Part shown: in pieces, positions 52,357 through 61,259 of the stretch
How positions within the stretch are numbered: position 1 is the first letter of the stretch
Layout of the letters: each line of letters begins with the position of its first letter
From: CAVRIA01 sp963721115
GTDB taxonomy: Bacteria > Desulfobacterota > Binatia > HRBIN30 > CADEER01
Direction of reading: 5' to 3'
Assembly (NCBI GenBank): GCA_963721115.1
Contig: CAVRIA010000004.1
Location: forward strand, 62,001-126,000
Length of the DNA stretch: 64,000 nucleotides
Position numbers and translations under genes: made by a program
The notes under the pieces: model-generated
What the model saw: only the letters and a program-made list of their open reading frames with translations
The model's database searches: none
What the model was told of the DNA's origin: nothing

Positions 52357-53466
52357 ATGCTCGACGCCGCCTCCGACTGGTCCGCATGGCTGGCCCTCAA
52401 GATGGTCCGGGGCGTCGGTAACATCCTGGGGCTCGGCTTGGTCCGCGCCTTCGGCTCGCCGGCGGCCGTCTTCGCCGCGCGCCGGAGCGCGCTGCAATGT
52501 GCGGGAGTTCGCCCGGAGCTGATTCGGAGGATCAAGGGCTTCGAGCGCTGGGACGAGGTGCGCGAACAGATGCGGCGGCTCGACGCGGTGGGCGGCCGCT
52601 TGGTGACGTGGGACGACGAGAGCTATCCGGAGGCCTTGCGCCACATACACGATCCGCCGCTCTTCCTGTTCGTGCGCGGCGAGCTGGTGCGCGAGGATGC
52701 CATGGCGGTAGCCATCGTTGGTTCGCGTGCGGCCAGCCCCTACGGCCGACAGATGACGATCGTGCTGAGCGAGGGACTCGCGGCGCGCGGGGTCACCGTG
52801 GTGAGCGGGCTGGCGCGCGGGATCGACGCCGAGGCGCACGCCGCCGCGCTACAAGCAGGAGGCCGGACGATCGCGGTTCTCGGCAGCGGGATTGACGTTG
52901 TGTACCCAAGTGAGCATCATCGGCTGCACATGCAAATCATACAAAATGGGGCGGTTGTTTCCGAATTTCCGATGGGAACACAGCCCGACGCAGAGAATTT
53001 TCCCACCCGCAACCGCATCATCAGTGGTATGTCGCTGGGTACCGTCGTGGTCGAGGCCACGGAGAAGAGCGGCTCCCTGATCACGGCGGAGTACGCCATC
53101 GAACAGGCGCGCGAGGTGTTCGCGGTGCCGGGGCCGATCGGGGCGCGGAGCCGCGGCCCGCACCGGCTGATCCGCCAGGGAGCGACACTGGTCGAGTCGG
53201 CCGACGACGTCATCCGAGAGATCGCCCCGCATCTGGAGCGGCCGAGGCGCCGTCCGATCGATCTCGACGGCGCGCTGGCGAGGGTGTTCGCGTGTCTGGA
53301 CGACACCGCGGTCCACGTCGACGAGGTGATCGAGCGCAGCGGCCTCTCGGCACCGAAGGTGCTGGAGTCCCTCCTGACGCTGGAGCTGCGCGGCCTGATC
53401 CGCCAATACCCGGGGAAATCCTTCGCCCGCGACGCCTCCTGCGAACCGCGCTCGGGGGGGCGTTGA
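52357..53466 (+). CDS. dprA: DNA-processing protein DprA
   Basis: 369 residues from ATG 52357. An N-terminal helical (SAM-like) domain, then the Rossmann-like DprA domain with AVAIVGSRAASPYGRQM, VVSGLARGIDAEAHAAAL, AVLGSGIDVVYPSEHHRL, NRIISGMSLGTVVVEATEKS and GSLITAEYAIEQAREVFAVP, and a C-terminal winged helix (VDEVIERSGLSAPKVLESLL, LTLELRGLIRQYPG). DprA loads RecA on incoming single-stranded DNA during transformation. A patch around 52895-52985 is noticeably AT-richer than the rest of the gene. TopA starts 4 bp after its stop, so they form an operon with trmFO, a gene order common in bacteria. Confidence 0.95.
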   Translation: MLDAASDWSAWLALKMVRGVGNILGLGLVRAFGSPAAVFAARRSALQCAGVRPELIRRIKGFERWDEVREQMRRLDAVGGRLVTWDDESYPEALRHIHDPPLFLFVRGELVREDAMAVAIVGSRAASPYGRQMTIVLSEGLAARGVTVVSGLARGIDAEAHAAALQAGGRTIAVLGSGIDVVYPSEHHRLHMQIIQNGAVVSEFPMGTQPDAENFPTRNRIISGMSLGTVVVEATEKSGSLITAEYAIEQAREVFAVPGPIGARSRGPHRLIRQGATLVESADDVIREIAPHLERPRRRPIDLDGALARVFACLDDTAVHVDEVIERSGLSAPKVLESLLTLELRGLIRQYPGKSFARDASCEPRSGGR

Positions 53467-53470
53467 AGCC

Positions 53471-55762
53471 ATGGCCAAGAACCTCGTCATCGTCGAGTCG
53501 CCCGCCAAGGCGCGAACTCTGAACAAGTACCTGGGGCGCGATTATCAGGTGAAGGCTTCGGTCGGACACGTCGTCGATCTGCCGAAGAGCAAGCTCGGTG
53601 TCGACATCGAGCACGACTTCAAGCCCGAGTACCAGGTCATCCATGGCAAGGGGAAGCTGATCACCGAGCTGCGCCAGGCGGCAAAGGGCAAGGAGAACAT
53701 CTACCTCGCCCCCGATCCCGACCGAGAGGGAGAGGCGATCGCCTGGCACATTGCGCAGAAGCTGGACGGAAAGCGCAGCAACATCCGGCGCGTGCTGTTC
53801 AACGAGATCACCAAGCGCGCCGTGCAGGAAGCGCTGAAGCATCCGCGCGATCTGGACCAGAACCTGTTCGAAGCGCAGCAGACGCGGCGCATCCTGGACC
53901 GGCTGGTCGGCTATCAGATCAGTCCCCTCTTGTGGGAAAAGGTGCGGCGTGGCCTGTCCGCGGGCCGCGTGCAATCCGTGGCGGTGCGGATCGTCTGCGA
54001 CCGGGAGCGCGAGATCCAGGCCTTCAAAGCGGTCGAGTACTGGTCGATCACCGCGGCGCTGGAGGCCGGGACGCCTCCGCCCTTCGAGGCGCGGCTGTTC
54101 AGGATCGGCGACCAGAAGCTCGATCCCGATAAGTTCCGACTCGAGAACGAGGCCGCGGCGAGCGACCGCGTGGCGGCGCTGCAGAAGGCGACGTGGACCG
54201 TCACCAAGGTCGAGAAGAAGGAACGGCGCCGCTTTCCGGCCCCGCCCTTCATCACCTCGCGCCTGCAGCAAGAGGCGGCCCGCAAGCTCGGCTACTCGCC
54301 CAGCCGCACCATGCGCATCGCACAGCGGCTGTATGAGGGAATCGAGCTCGGCTCGGAAGGACCGGTGGGGCTGATCACCTACATGCGCACCGACTCGACG
54401 CGTACCGCGCCCGAGGCCTTGCAGGAGGTCCGCCAGTACATCGGAGAGCGCTACGGCAAGCCCTACCTGCCGAACGATGCGGTCATGTATCGCAGCAAGA
54501 AAGGGGCTCAGGACGCGCACGAGGCGATCCGGCCGACCGTCCTCGACAGGCCGCCGGAGTCCGTCGCCGGGTTTCTCTCGAAGGAGGAGCTGGCTCTCTA
54601 CACTCTCATCTGGAACCGCTTCGTGGCCAGCCAGATGACGCCGGCCGTGTTCGACCAGACCTCGGTCGACATCACCGCCGCGGATGCCCTCTTTCGGGCC
54701 ACCGGGCAGGTGATGAAGTTCGACGGCTTCATCCGGGTCTACACCGAGGGGCGCGACGAGGAGCCCGGCGAGGAGGACGACGACCGGGAGCGAACCCTTC
54801 CGCCGCTGGCGGAGGGAGAGGCGCTGCGCCTGCTCGAGCTCAAGCCGGAGCAACACTTCACGCAGCCGCCGGCGCGCTTCAGCCAGGCGACGCTGATCAA
54901 GGAGCTCGAGGAGAAGGGGATCGGGCGCCCGTCGACCTACGCCTCGATCATGTCGACGATCCTGTCGAAGGAATACGTCACCGAGGACCAGCGGCGCCTG
55001 CGGCCGTCCGAGCTCGGCTTCCTGGTCACCGACCTGCTGGTGCAGTCCTTTCCCGACTTGCTCGACGTCGAGTTCACCGCCGGGATGGAGAACGTCCTCG
55101 ACGAGATCGAGGAGGGGCGGCAGCCGTGGCTGGACGCCATGAGGCGCTTCTACGCCTCCTTCTCGATTGCTCTCTCGCAGGCGGCGACGCACATGCCGGA
55201 CGTGAAGCGGGCGGGGCAGCCGACGGACATCGCGTGCCCGAAGTGCGGCTCTCCCATGGTCGTGAAGTGGGGGAGGAGCGGCGAGTTCCTCGCCTGCTCG
55301 TCGTATCCGGAGTGCAAGAGCACGGCAAACTTCAGCCGCGACGACGAGGGCAACATCCAGATCGCGAAGGAGGAGACGACCGACGAGGTGTGCGACCAGT
55401 GCGGGCGTCCCATGCAGGTGCGCTTCGGCCGCTACGGGAAGTTTCTCGGCTGCTCCGGCTATCCGGAATGCAAGAACGTCCGCTCCAAGAACCGCCCGGT
55501 CTCCACCGGAATCAAGTGTCCGGACTGCAAGGAGGGCGAGATCATGGAGAAGCGGTCTCGCCGCGGCAAGACCTTCTTCAGCTGCGGGCGCTATCCCCAC
55601 TGCCGCTTCGCCACCTGGGATCGTCCCGTGGCGGAGGCTTGCCCCGAGTGCGGCGCTCCGTTCGTCGTGGAGAAGACCACGCGCAAGGCGGGGACGGTCC
55701 GCCGCTGCCTGAGCGAGGGGTGCCAGTACAAGGAGACGGTCGCCGAGGCGGAGGCGGTATGA
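53471..55762 (+). CDS. topA: DNA topoisomerase I
   Basis: 763 residues from ATG 53471. The Toprim domain starts LVIVESPAKARTLNKYLG and has YLAPDPDREGEAIAWHIA (DxDxE metal site). The catalytic Tyr304 is in GLITYMRTDSTR. Further type IA motifs are QDAHEAIRPT and RPSTYASIMSTI. Four C-terminal zinc-ribbon segments are visible (CPKCGSPM...CSSYPEC, CDQCGRPM...CSGYPEC, CPDCKEG...CGRYPHC, CPECGAP...CLSEGC). It relaxes negative supercoils. Its stop overlaps the trmFO start (ATGA). Confidence 0.97.
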   Translation: MAKNLVIVESPAKARTLNKYLGRDYQVKASVGHVVDLPKSKLGVDIEHDFKPEYQVIHGKGKLITELRQAAKGKENIYLAPDPDREGEAIAWHIAQKLDGKRSNIRRVLFNEITKRAVQEALKHPRDLDQNLFEAQQTRRILDRLVGYQISPLLWEKVRRGLSAGRVQSVAVRIVCDREREIQAFKAVEYWSITAALEAGTPPPFEARLFRIGDQKLDPDKFRLENEAAASDRVAALQKATWTVTKVEKKERRRFPAPPFITSRLQQEAARKLGYSPSRTMRIAQRLYEGIELGSEGPVGLITYMRTDSTRTAPEALQEVRQYIGERYGKPYLPNDAVMYRSKKGAQDAHEAIRPTVLDRPPESVAGFLSKEELALYTLIWNRFVASQMTPAVFDQTSVDITAADALFRATGQVMKFDGFIRVYTEGRDEEPGEEDDDRERTLPPLAEGEALRLLELKPEQHFTQPPARFSQATLIKELEEKGIGRPSTYASIMSTILSKEYVTEDQRRLRPSELGFLVTDLLVQSFPDLLDVEFTAGMENVLDEIEEGRQPWLDAMRRFYASFSIALSQAATHMPDVKRAGQPTDIACPKCGSPMVVKWGRSGEFLACSSYPECKSTANFSRDDEGNIQIAKEETTDEVCDQCGRPMQVRFGRYGKFLGCSGYPECKNVRSKNRPVSTGIKCPDCKEGEIMEKRSRRGKTFFSCGRYPHCRFATWDRPVAEACPECGAPFVVEKTTRKAGTVRRCLSEGCQYKETVAEAEAV

Positions 55763-57111
55763 CCGCCCGCGCCCTGACGGTGATCGGCGGCGGCCTGGCG
55801 GGCTGCGAAGCCGCCTGGTACGCCGCCCATGCCGGCTGCGAGGTGCGGCTCGTCGAGATGCGGCCGAAGCGCGCGACGGAGGCGCATCGCACCGGGCAGC
55901 TCGCCGAGCTGGTGTGCTCCAACTCCTTCCGCAATGCCTCCCTGGATACCGCTGTCGGCCTCCTGAAGGAGGAGATGCGCTGGCTGGGATCGCTCGTCCT
56001 GCGCATCGCCGAGGCGACCTCCGTGCCGGCCGGTGCCGCTCTTGCGGTCGATCGCGACCGCTTCGCCGCCGGGGTGACCGAGGCGATTCGCTCCCATCCG
56101 AACGTCGCGGTCGAGAACGAGGAACTCGAGGCGATTCCCGACGGCGTCGTCATCGTCGCCACCGGGCCCCTGACCTCGCCGGCCCTGTCCCGCAGCCTGC
56201 AGCAGCGGCTGGGGCAGCAGCACCTCTACTTCTACGACGCGATCGCTCCCATCGTCGCGGCGGACTCCATCGATCGCTCGATCGTCTTCCCGGCCTCGCG
56301 CTACGACAAGGGCGGGGACGACTACCTGAACTGCCCGTTCAGCGAAGACGAGTACTACGCCTTCGTCGACGCCCTCCTCGCCGCCGACAAGGTGCCGACC
56401 CGCGATTTCGAACGCTGCGTATATTTCGAGGGCTGCATGCCGATCGAGGAGATGGCGCGCCGCGGCAAGGATACGCTGGCCTTCGGGCCCATGCGACCCG
56501 TCGGGCTCATCGATCCGCGCACGGGGAAACGGCCGTTCGCGGTGGCGCAGGCGCGGCAGGACAACGCTGAAGGCACGCTGTACAACATGGTCGGCTTTCA
56601 GACCAAGATGACCTACCCGGAGCAGCGGCGCGTGTTTCGCACCATGCCGGGACTGGCCAACGCCGAGTTCGTCCGCCTCGGCAGCCTGCACCGCAACACG
56701 TTCATCGAATCTCCACGAGTGCTCCACCCGACCTTGCAGCTGCGTTCCGGCGAGGAGGTGTTCGTCGCCGGGCAGCTGGTCGGCGTCGAGGGGTATGTCG
56801 AGTCGGCGGCCACCGGCCTGCTCGCCGGAATCAACGCGGTGCGGCTCCTCGACGGCCATCCGCTGCTCGTGCCGCCGCCGACGACCTCGCTCGGCTCGCT
56901 CCTCGCGTACATCACCGATCGGACCCGCAAGGAGTTCCAGCCCATGAACGCCAACTACGGCCTGTTTCCTCCGGTTCCCGGCCGCGCCCGCGGACGCGAG
57001 CGAAGGCAGCAACTCGCGCATCGGGCCCTGCGCGACGCGGAGCAGTGGATGGTCGCGAACGACCTCCTGCGCGGTGCCGCCGAAGAGCCTCCGAGGGCAG
57101 CAGGGCAGTAG
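55759..57111 (+). CDS. trmFO: Methylenetetrahydrofolate-tRNA-(uracil-5-)-methyltransferase TrmFO
   Basis: 450 residues from ATG 55759, overlapping the topA stop. The FAD-binding N-terminus LTVIGGGLAGCEAAWYAAHA is followed by the hallmark blocks HRTGQLAELVCSNSFRNASL, GLLKEEMRWLGSLV, YFYDAIAPIVAADSID, YDKGGDDYLNCPFSEDEYYA, YFEGCMPIEEMARRGKDTLA, FGPMRPVGLIDPRTGKRPFA and the C-terminal FVAGQLVGVEGYVESAATGL. It makes ribothymidine-54 in tRNA with 5,10-methylene-THF and FADH2. The dprA-topA-trmFO order is common, which supports the call. Confidence 0.97.
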   Translation: MTARALTVIGGGLAGCEAAWYAAHAGCEVRLVEMRPKRATEAHRTGQLAELVCSNSFRNASLDTAVGLLKEEMRWLGSLVLRIAEATSVPAGAALAVDRDRFAAGVTEAIRSHPNVAVENEELEAIPDGVVIVATGPLTSPALSRSLQQRLGQQHLYFYDAIAPIVAADSIDRSIVFPASRYDKGGDDYLNCPFSEDEYYAFVDALLAADKVPTRDFERCVYFEGCMPIEEMARRGKDTLAFGPMRPVGLIDPRTGKRPFAVAQARQDNAEGTLYNMVGFQTKMTYPEQRRVFRTMPGLANAEFVRLGSLHRNTFIESPRVLHPTLQLRSGEEVFVAGQLVGVEGYVESAATGLLAGINAVRLLDGHPLLVPPPTTSLGSLLAYITDRTRKEFQPMNANYGLFPPVPGRARGRERRQQLAHRALRDAEQWMVANDLLRGAAEEPPRAAGQ

Positions 57112-57301
57112 GACCGCCCGATCGCCGCTTCTTTTGCCGGTGAGCGGATCGGTCGTCTCGGAGGCCTGGCCCCCGTCCGGCGAGCGAAACGTTCTTTACG
57201 GCAGCGCGACGCGCGATGGCGCAAAGGGCAGCAAAACCAGGGCTGGCGCCATCCCGTTCGTTGACTTGCAGCCATGCCTTCGTTAGCTGTGCCGGCGGCG
57301 T

Positions 57302-58219
57302 ATGCAGAAGACCGACCACATCTGGATGGACGGGAAATTTGTCGCTTGGGACGACGCGCGGGTGCACGTTCTGACGCACACCCTCCACTACGGCCTCGGC
57401 GCGTTCGAGGGGATTCGCTGCTACCGGGGCGACGACGGCCGATCTGCCATTTTCCGCTTGAGAGAGCACACCGACCGGCTCTTCTCCTCCGCCCACATCG
57501 TCGGCATAACGGTCCCCTTCTCGCAGGAGGAGATCAATGCCGCGTGCGTGGAAACCGTCCGCGTCAACCGCCTCGAGGAGTGCTACATCCGACCCCTCGT
57601 GTTCATCGGCGAGGGCGAGATGGGGCTTGCGGCGGTGGACAACCCGGTGCACGTGAGCATCATCGCCTGGCCCTGGGGCTCGTATCTGGGGGACGATGGG
57701 GTGCGGAACGGGATTCGGGTCAAGACCTCGTCTTTCCAGCGATCGCACGTCAACACGCTGATGACGAAGGCCAAGATCGTCGGCCACTACGTCAACTCGA
57801 TTCTGGCGAGCGTCGAGGCGCGGCGGAGCGGGTACGACGAGGCAATGCTGCTCGATACCGAAGGCTATGTCGCCGAGTGTAGCGGTGAGAACATTTTCAT
57901 CGTGCGCGAGGGGCGGGTGAAGACGACGCCGCTGACCTCGGTGCTGCCGGGGATCACCCGGGACACGGTCCTGACCCTGCTGCGCGACCGCGGGGTGGAT
58001 TGGGAGGAGCAACGCTTCACCCGCGACGAGGTCTATATCGCGCAGGAGGCTTTTTTGACCGGGACGGCCGCCGAGGTCACGCCGATCCGGGAGCTCGACG
58101 ACCGGCGCGTCGGGTCCGGCAGGCCCGGCCCGATTACGCGGCAGATGCAAGATGAGTTCCGGCGGACCATTCGGGGCGCGAATCCCAAGTACCGGGAATG
58201 GCTCACGGCCGTGGTGTGA
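57302..58219 (+). CDS. ilvE: Branched-chain amino-acid aminotransferase
   Basis: 305 residues from ATG 57302. Class IV aminotransferase features: IWMDGKFVAWDDARVHVLTH, LHYGLGAFEGIRCY, IRPLVFIGEGEMGL, the PLP lysine region NTLMTKAKIVGHYVNSI (Lys158), GYDEAMLLDTEGYVAECSGE-NIF, TPLTSVLPGITRDTVL, and the closing FLTGTAAEVTPIRELDDR. These are diagnostic of IlvE rather than D-amino-acid aminotransferase. It catalyses the last transamination in Leu/Ile/Val synthesis. The 190 bp after trmFO end in a weak promoter-like TTGACT (57261). Confidence 0.95.
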   Translation: MQKTDHIWMDGKFVAWDDARVHVLTHTLHYGLGAFEGIRCYRGDDGRSAIFRLREHTDRLFSSAHIVGITVPFSQEEINAACVETVRVNRLEECYIRPLVFIGEGEMGLAAVDNPVHVSIIAWPWGSYLGDDGVRNGIRVKTSSFQRSHVNTLMTKAKIVGHYVNSILASVEARRSGYDEAMLLDTEGYVAECSGENIFIVREGRVKTTPLTSVLPGITRDTVLTLLRDRGVDWEEQRFTRDEVYIAQEAFLTGTAAEVTPIRELDDRRVGSGRPGPITRQMQDEFRRTIRGANPKYREWLTAVV

Positions 58220-58272
58220 GGAGATGAGGAGTGATTGCGGACCAAATCGGGGGATTTACCGCCCGTTTTTCC

Positions 58273-58301
58273 TTGACACTTTCGGCGGCGGCGACTATAA
58301 A
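58273..58301 (+). promoter_or_regulatory. Strong sigma-70-type promoter
   Basis: TTGACA (58273-58278), 17-bp spacer, TATAAA (58296-58301), about 108 bp upstream of the first gene of the secreted-protein array. Nearly consensus and unusual for so GC-rich a sequence, suggesting high expression. A very similar promoter lies at 61167-61195. Confidence 0.75.
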
Positions 58302-58408
58302 GTCGGGCCTGCGCGGACAGTCCGTTCGAGAGCGACGGCAGAGGCATCATGAGGGAGGCGGTGTTCCCACGGAATTCCCAGCAGGGCGAACACGGTGAGA
58401 GGAACTGC

Positions 58409-59521
58409 ATGCCTCGTATGAGACGGGTGAATCGGTACGCGGGACTCATCACGGCGGTCGTCGCTCTATGGGTGGGGGTCGCGGCGGCCGGGACGACGAC
58501 CGAACGGTCTGGCTCGATCCTGATCTTTCCGAAGGTCGTCTTCGACGGTAGCCACGACACACTCGTCCAGATCGGCAATACGAAGAACTCCGTCGTCCAC
58601 GCGCACTGCTTCTACGTCAACGCGGCGCCGATCTGCAGCAGCGGCGTCGGCGATTGTTTGGCGAACACGTGCACCGGGCGGTGCGATCCGCAGTGGCAGG
58701 AGGTCGATTTCAATATCTGGCTGACCGGGCAGCAGCCGACTCACTGGGCGGTCGGCTCGGGCCGCTTCACCAACCCGCTGGATGTCCCCTGTGACCCCCT
58801 TACGCCCAACTACGACTGTGACGGGGCCGGCCTCGACCCCGGTCGCATCCCGCCGGTGGCCGATCCCTTCCGAGGCGAGCTGCGTTGCATCGAGATCGAT
58901 CCCTCGGGAGCGCCGATCAATGGCAACTCGCTCAAGGGGGAAGCGACCTTGTTGACCAACGATGGGGACGCGAGCAAGTACAATGCTGTCGCCCTGATCG
59001 GCGAGCCGAACCAGAACACCGATTTCACGCTCTGTCTGGGCGGCGGGATCAGCGACGATTGCCCGAGCGGAGCCGAGTACGAGGGCTGTGGCCAATTGAT
59101 CAAGATGACGCACTTTGCCGAGGGCGCGGACAGCCCGCTCTTTGGGCCCACCTCCACGGTGTCGACCGAGCTGACGCTGGTTCCGTGCGCGGCGGACTTC
59201 GAGTTCCAGAAGCCGACGAGCATCGTGGTGCATTTCGACGTCACCAACGAGTTCGAGCAACCGCTGTCTGCACTGACGACGATCAATTGCTGGGGGAACT
59301 TCTTCTTCAGCGACGTCAGCAACATCTTCAAGGTCCGAACCGTAGGCACGAGGCTGCTGCAGACAGAGCTGCGCGCGGCCGACGGTTCCCAGTCCGGCTT
59401 CGTCGGTGTCGTCGAGGAATTCCACTCGGCGGACGGAGGGCAGGGGCGGGCCGCCTTCAACCTCCACGAGGAGGGCACCCGCGCGGAGACGGACTTGATT
59501 CGACTTCCGGAGGGGCCGTGA
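58409..59521 (+). CDS. Secreted protein of unknown function, paralog 1 of 4
   Basis: 370 residues from ATG 58409 (AGAGG upstream). Signal peptide LITAVVALWVGVAAAG, then a ~350-residue domain shared by four neighbouring genes: SILIFPKVVFDGSHDTLVQI, VVHAHCFYVNAAP, VDFNIWLTGQQPTHWAV, LDPGRIPPVADPFRGELRCI, NGNSLKGEATLL, KYNAVALIG, LTLVPCAADFEF, NEFEQPLS and FVGVVEEFHSADGGQG. A Cys-rich insert CSSGVGDCLANTCTGRC lies near residue 90. I recognise no named family. Many conserved Cys pairs suggest an extracytoplasmic, disulfide-stabilised fold. The next gene starts 11 bp after its stop. Confidence 0.85.
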   Translation: MPRMRRVNRYAGLITAVVALWVGVAAAGTTTERSGSILIFPKVVFDGSHDTLVQIGNTKNSVVHAHCFYVNAAPICSSGVGDCLANTCTGRCDPQWQEVDFNIWLTGQQPTHWAVGSGRFTNPLDVPCDPLTPNYDCDGAGLDPGRIPPVADPFRGELRCIEIDPSGAPINGNSLKGEATLLTNDGDASKYNAVALIGEPNQNTDFTLCLGGGISDDCPSGAEYEGCGQLIKMTHFAEGADSPLFGPTSTVSTELTLVPCAADFEFQKPTSIVVHFDVTNEFEQPLSALTTINCWGNFFFSDVSNIFKVRTVGTRLLQTELRAADGSQSGFVGVVEEFHSADGGQGRAAFNLHEEGTRAETDLIRLPEGP

Positions 59522-59532
59522 GGGAGTCGGTC

Positions 59533-61134
59533 ATGCGGGGAAGGATGAAAAGAGTCGCGGCGGTCCTTGCCGCGGTGCTGATGGCCACCGTGGCCGGCGC
59601 GCTGGTTCCCGTGCGGGCCAGGGCTGACATCGGCTCGGATAAGCCCGCCGCCATCCTCGTCTTTCCGAAGCTGCTGGTCGACACGAGCTCCGGGCTGGAT
59701 ACGATGGTCCGCATCAGCAACATCTCCGATCAGGCGATCAACATTCTCTGTTACTACATCAACGTGACCCCGACGTGCAGCTTCCCGGGAGGGAGCTGCT
59801 TTCCCGACCTGCAAGCCTGTCCGGTGATGCTGGGGGACCAGCTCGTCTTCGGCAATTGCAAGCCGCAATGGCAGCAGACCGATTTCCGGATTCGCCTGAC
59901 CCGGCAGCAGCCGACGGGTTGGCTGGTTTCCGACGGAGCCGGCTTCGGATGCCGGATCGGGGTCTGTGCGAACGACGGCACGACCCCGTGCACCGCCAAC
60001 GGTCAGTGCTCTGGGGTGGGAAACCGTTGCGTGCTCGCCCCCTGCCTCCCTCTGGAGGGACCTCCGGGGCGGACGGGACGAGATGGCCAAGTCAACGAGG
60101 GCTTGGTTCCGGTGTCGCCGGAAGACCCCTTCATCGGCGAGCTCGAGTGCATCGCCCTCGATGACTCGGGGGCGCCCGTCGCGCGAAACGATCTGATCGG
60201 TGAGGCGTTGATCGGGCGCCACGACGCAAAGACCGGGTTCGTCGATGTCGCCAGCTACAACGCCATCGGTATCCCGGCGCTGGACGGCAAAGGGAATCGT
60301 GACGACACCCTCGTTCTCGGGGGGCCGACAGGGGACAATCCAGCGAACAACCCCGACGATCAGGCCTGTCGGGCGAACGGGACCTGCGCCGAGTACGAGG
60401 CGTGCCCGGGCATCCTGATCCTGGATCATTTCTTCGACGGAGCCGACGATCCCCTGGTCCGCAACCTGTGCATCGATTCTGCCTGCAGCATCACCGGCGA
60501 GACCTGCGCGACCAACTCGGACTGTGAGAGCAATTTCTGCGACGGCACCACGAACAAGTGCCACGTGACCGGCAATACCTGCGGGGACGATACCGATTGC
60601 CAGAACGTGTGCGAGCCGAGTGAGACGTGCAGCCTGTCGGGAGAGTCCTGCCGGGCCGACACCGACTGCACCGCACCTTCGTACCAGGTCCGGGTGGCCA
60701 CTGATTTGACCTTGATCCCGTGCACGCAGGACTTCGAGACGAACAACCTCGACCTGTCCAAAACAGTCGCCCAATTCTTGGTCTTCAACGAGTTCGAGCA
60801 GCGCTTCTCCACCAGCCGCACGGTCAACTGCTTCAAGGAGACCCGGCTCTCGAATCTCGACACCGTCGACAACTCGCGCTCGATCTTCAGCGCCGGGGTC
60901 GCCGGAACGCTCACCGGCCAGACCCGTATCCGCGGGGTGGTCGACGAGTCTCGGCAGGGGGGAGGAAACGCCCTGATCGGCGTGGCCGAGGAATTCCGCT
61001 GCGGGAGCGCCAAGTACGATTTCCCCGCCTGCAGCTTCGTGAAAGGCTCGGATCTGGTCAGTTCCACGGCGACGAACTTGCACTTTCAGGGCCGCAGTCG
61101 CCGCAGCGATTTCATTTACCTGCCCCCTCACTGA
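59533..61134 (+). CDS. Secreted protein of unknown function, paralog 2 of 4, with Cys-rich inserts
   Basis: 533 residues from ATG 59533 (GAGGGAG upstream); GTG 59518 and ATG 59545 are alternatives. Signal peptide VAAVLAAVLMATVAGALVPV. It shares the paralog domain: AAILVFPKLLVDTSSGLDTM, WQQTDFRIRLTRQQPTGWLV, DPFIGELECIALDDSGAPVA, ASYNAIGIPAL, TLIPCTQDFET, FNEFEQRFSTSRTVNC, SIFSAGVAGTLTGQTRI and GVAEEF. It is longer because of two Cys-rich inserts: one near 59950-60030 (CANDGTTPCTANGQC) and a triple one at about 60463-60670 (CSITGETCATNSDC, CHVTGNTCGDDTDC, CSLSGESCRADTDC). Probably secreted; likely in an operon with paralog 1. Confidence 0.86.
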   Translation: MRGRMKRVAAVLAAVLMATVAGALVPVRARADIGSDKPAAILVFPKLLVDTSSGLDTMVRISNISDQAINILCYYINVTPTCSFPGGSCFPDLQACPVMLGDQLVFGNCKPQWQQTDFRIRLTRQQPTGWLVSDGAGFGCRIGVCANDGTTPCTANGQCSGVGNRCVLAPCLPLEGPPGRTGRDGQVNEGLVPVSPEDPFIGELECIALDDSGAPVARNDLIGEALIGRHDAKTGFVDVASYNAIGIPALDGKGNRDDTLVLGGPTGDNPANNPDDQACRANGTCAEYEACPGILILDHFFDGADDPLVRNLCIDSACSITGETCATNSDCESNFCDGTTNKCHVTGNTCGDDTDCQNVCEPSETCSLSGESCRADTDCTAPSYQVRVATDLTLIPCTQDFETNNLDLSKTVAQFLVFNEFEQRFSTSRTVNCFKETRLSNLDTVDNSRSIFSAGVAGTLTGQTRIRGVVDESRQGGGNALIGVAEEFRCGSAKYDFPACSFVKGSDLVSSTATNLHFQGRSRRSDFIYLPPH

Positions 61135-61166
61135 CCTGGGGGGCACAGAAATCACCCCGTTTTGAC

Positions 61167-61195
61167 TTGACATCTTTGGGGACCCTGGATATAAG
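61167..61195 (+). promoter_or_regulatory. Strong sigma-70-type promoter
   Basis: TTGACA (61167-61172), 17-bp spacer, TATAAG (61190-61195), 65 bp upstream of paralog 3. Same hexamers and spacing as the promoter before paralog 1, so the promoter was probably duplicated with the gene. Confidence 0.75.
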
Positions 61196-61259
61196 GCCGG
61201 CACTTAATTGGTATTTCCAGGGCCATTTCGGCGCGGTAGTGATCGAAAGGAGGAGGCTA

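Noticed and set aside
57261..57289. Promoter for ilvE (TTGACT, 17 bp, TAGCTG)
   Set aside because: The -10 hexamer is poor and such matches are expected by chance, so it is mentioned only in the gene entry.
61134..61166. Terminator after paralog 2 (GGGG...CCCCGTTTT)
   Set aside because: The stem is only four base pairs with a short interrupted T-run, too weak to call beside the strong promoter that follows.
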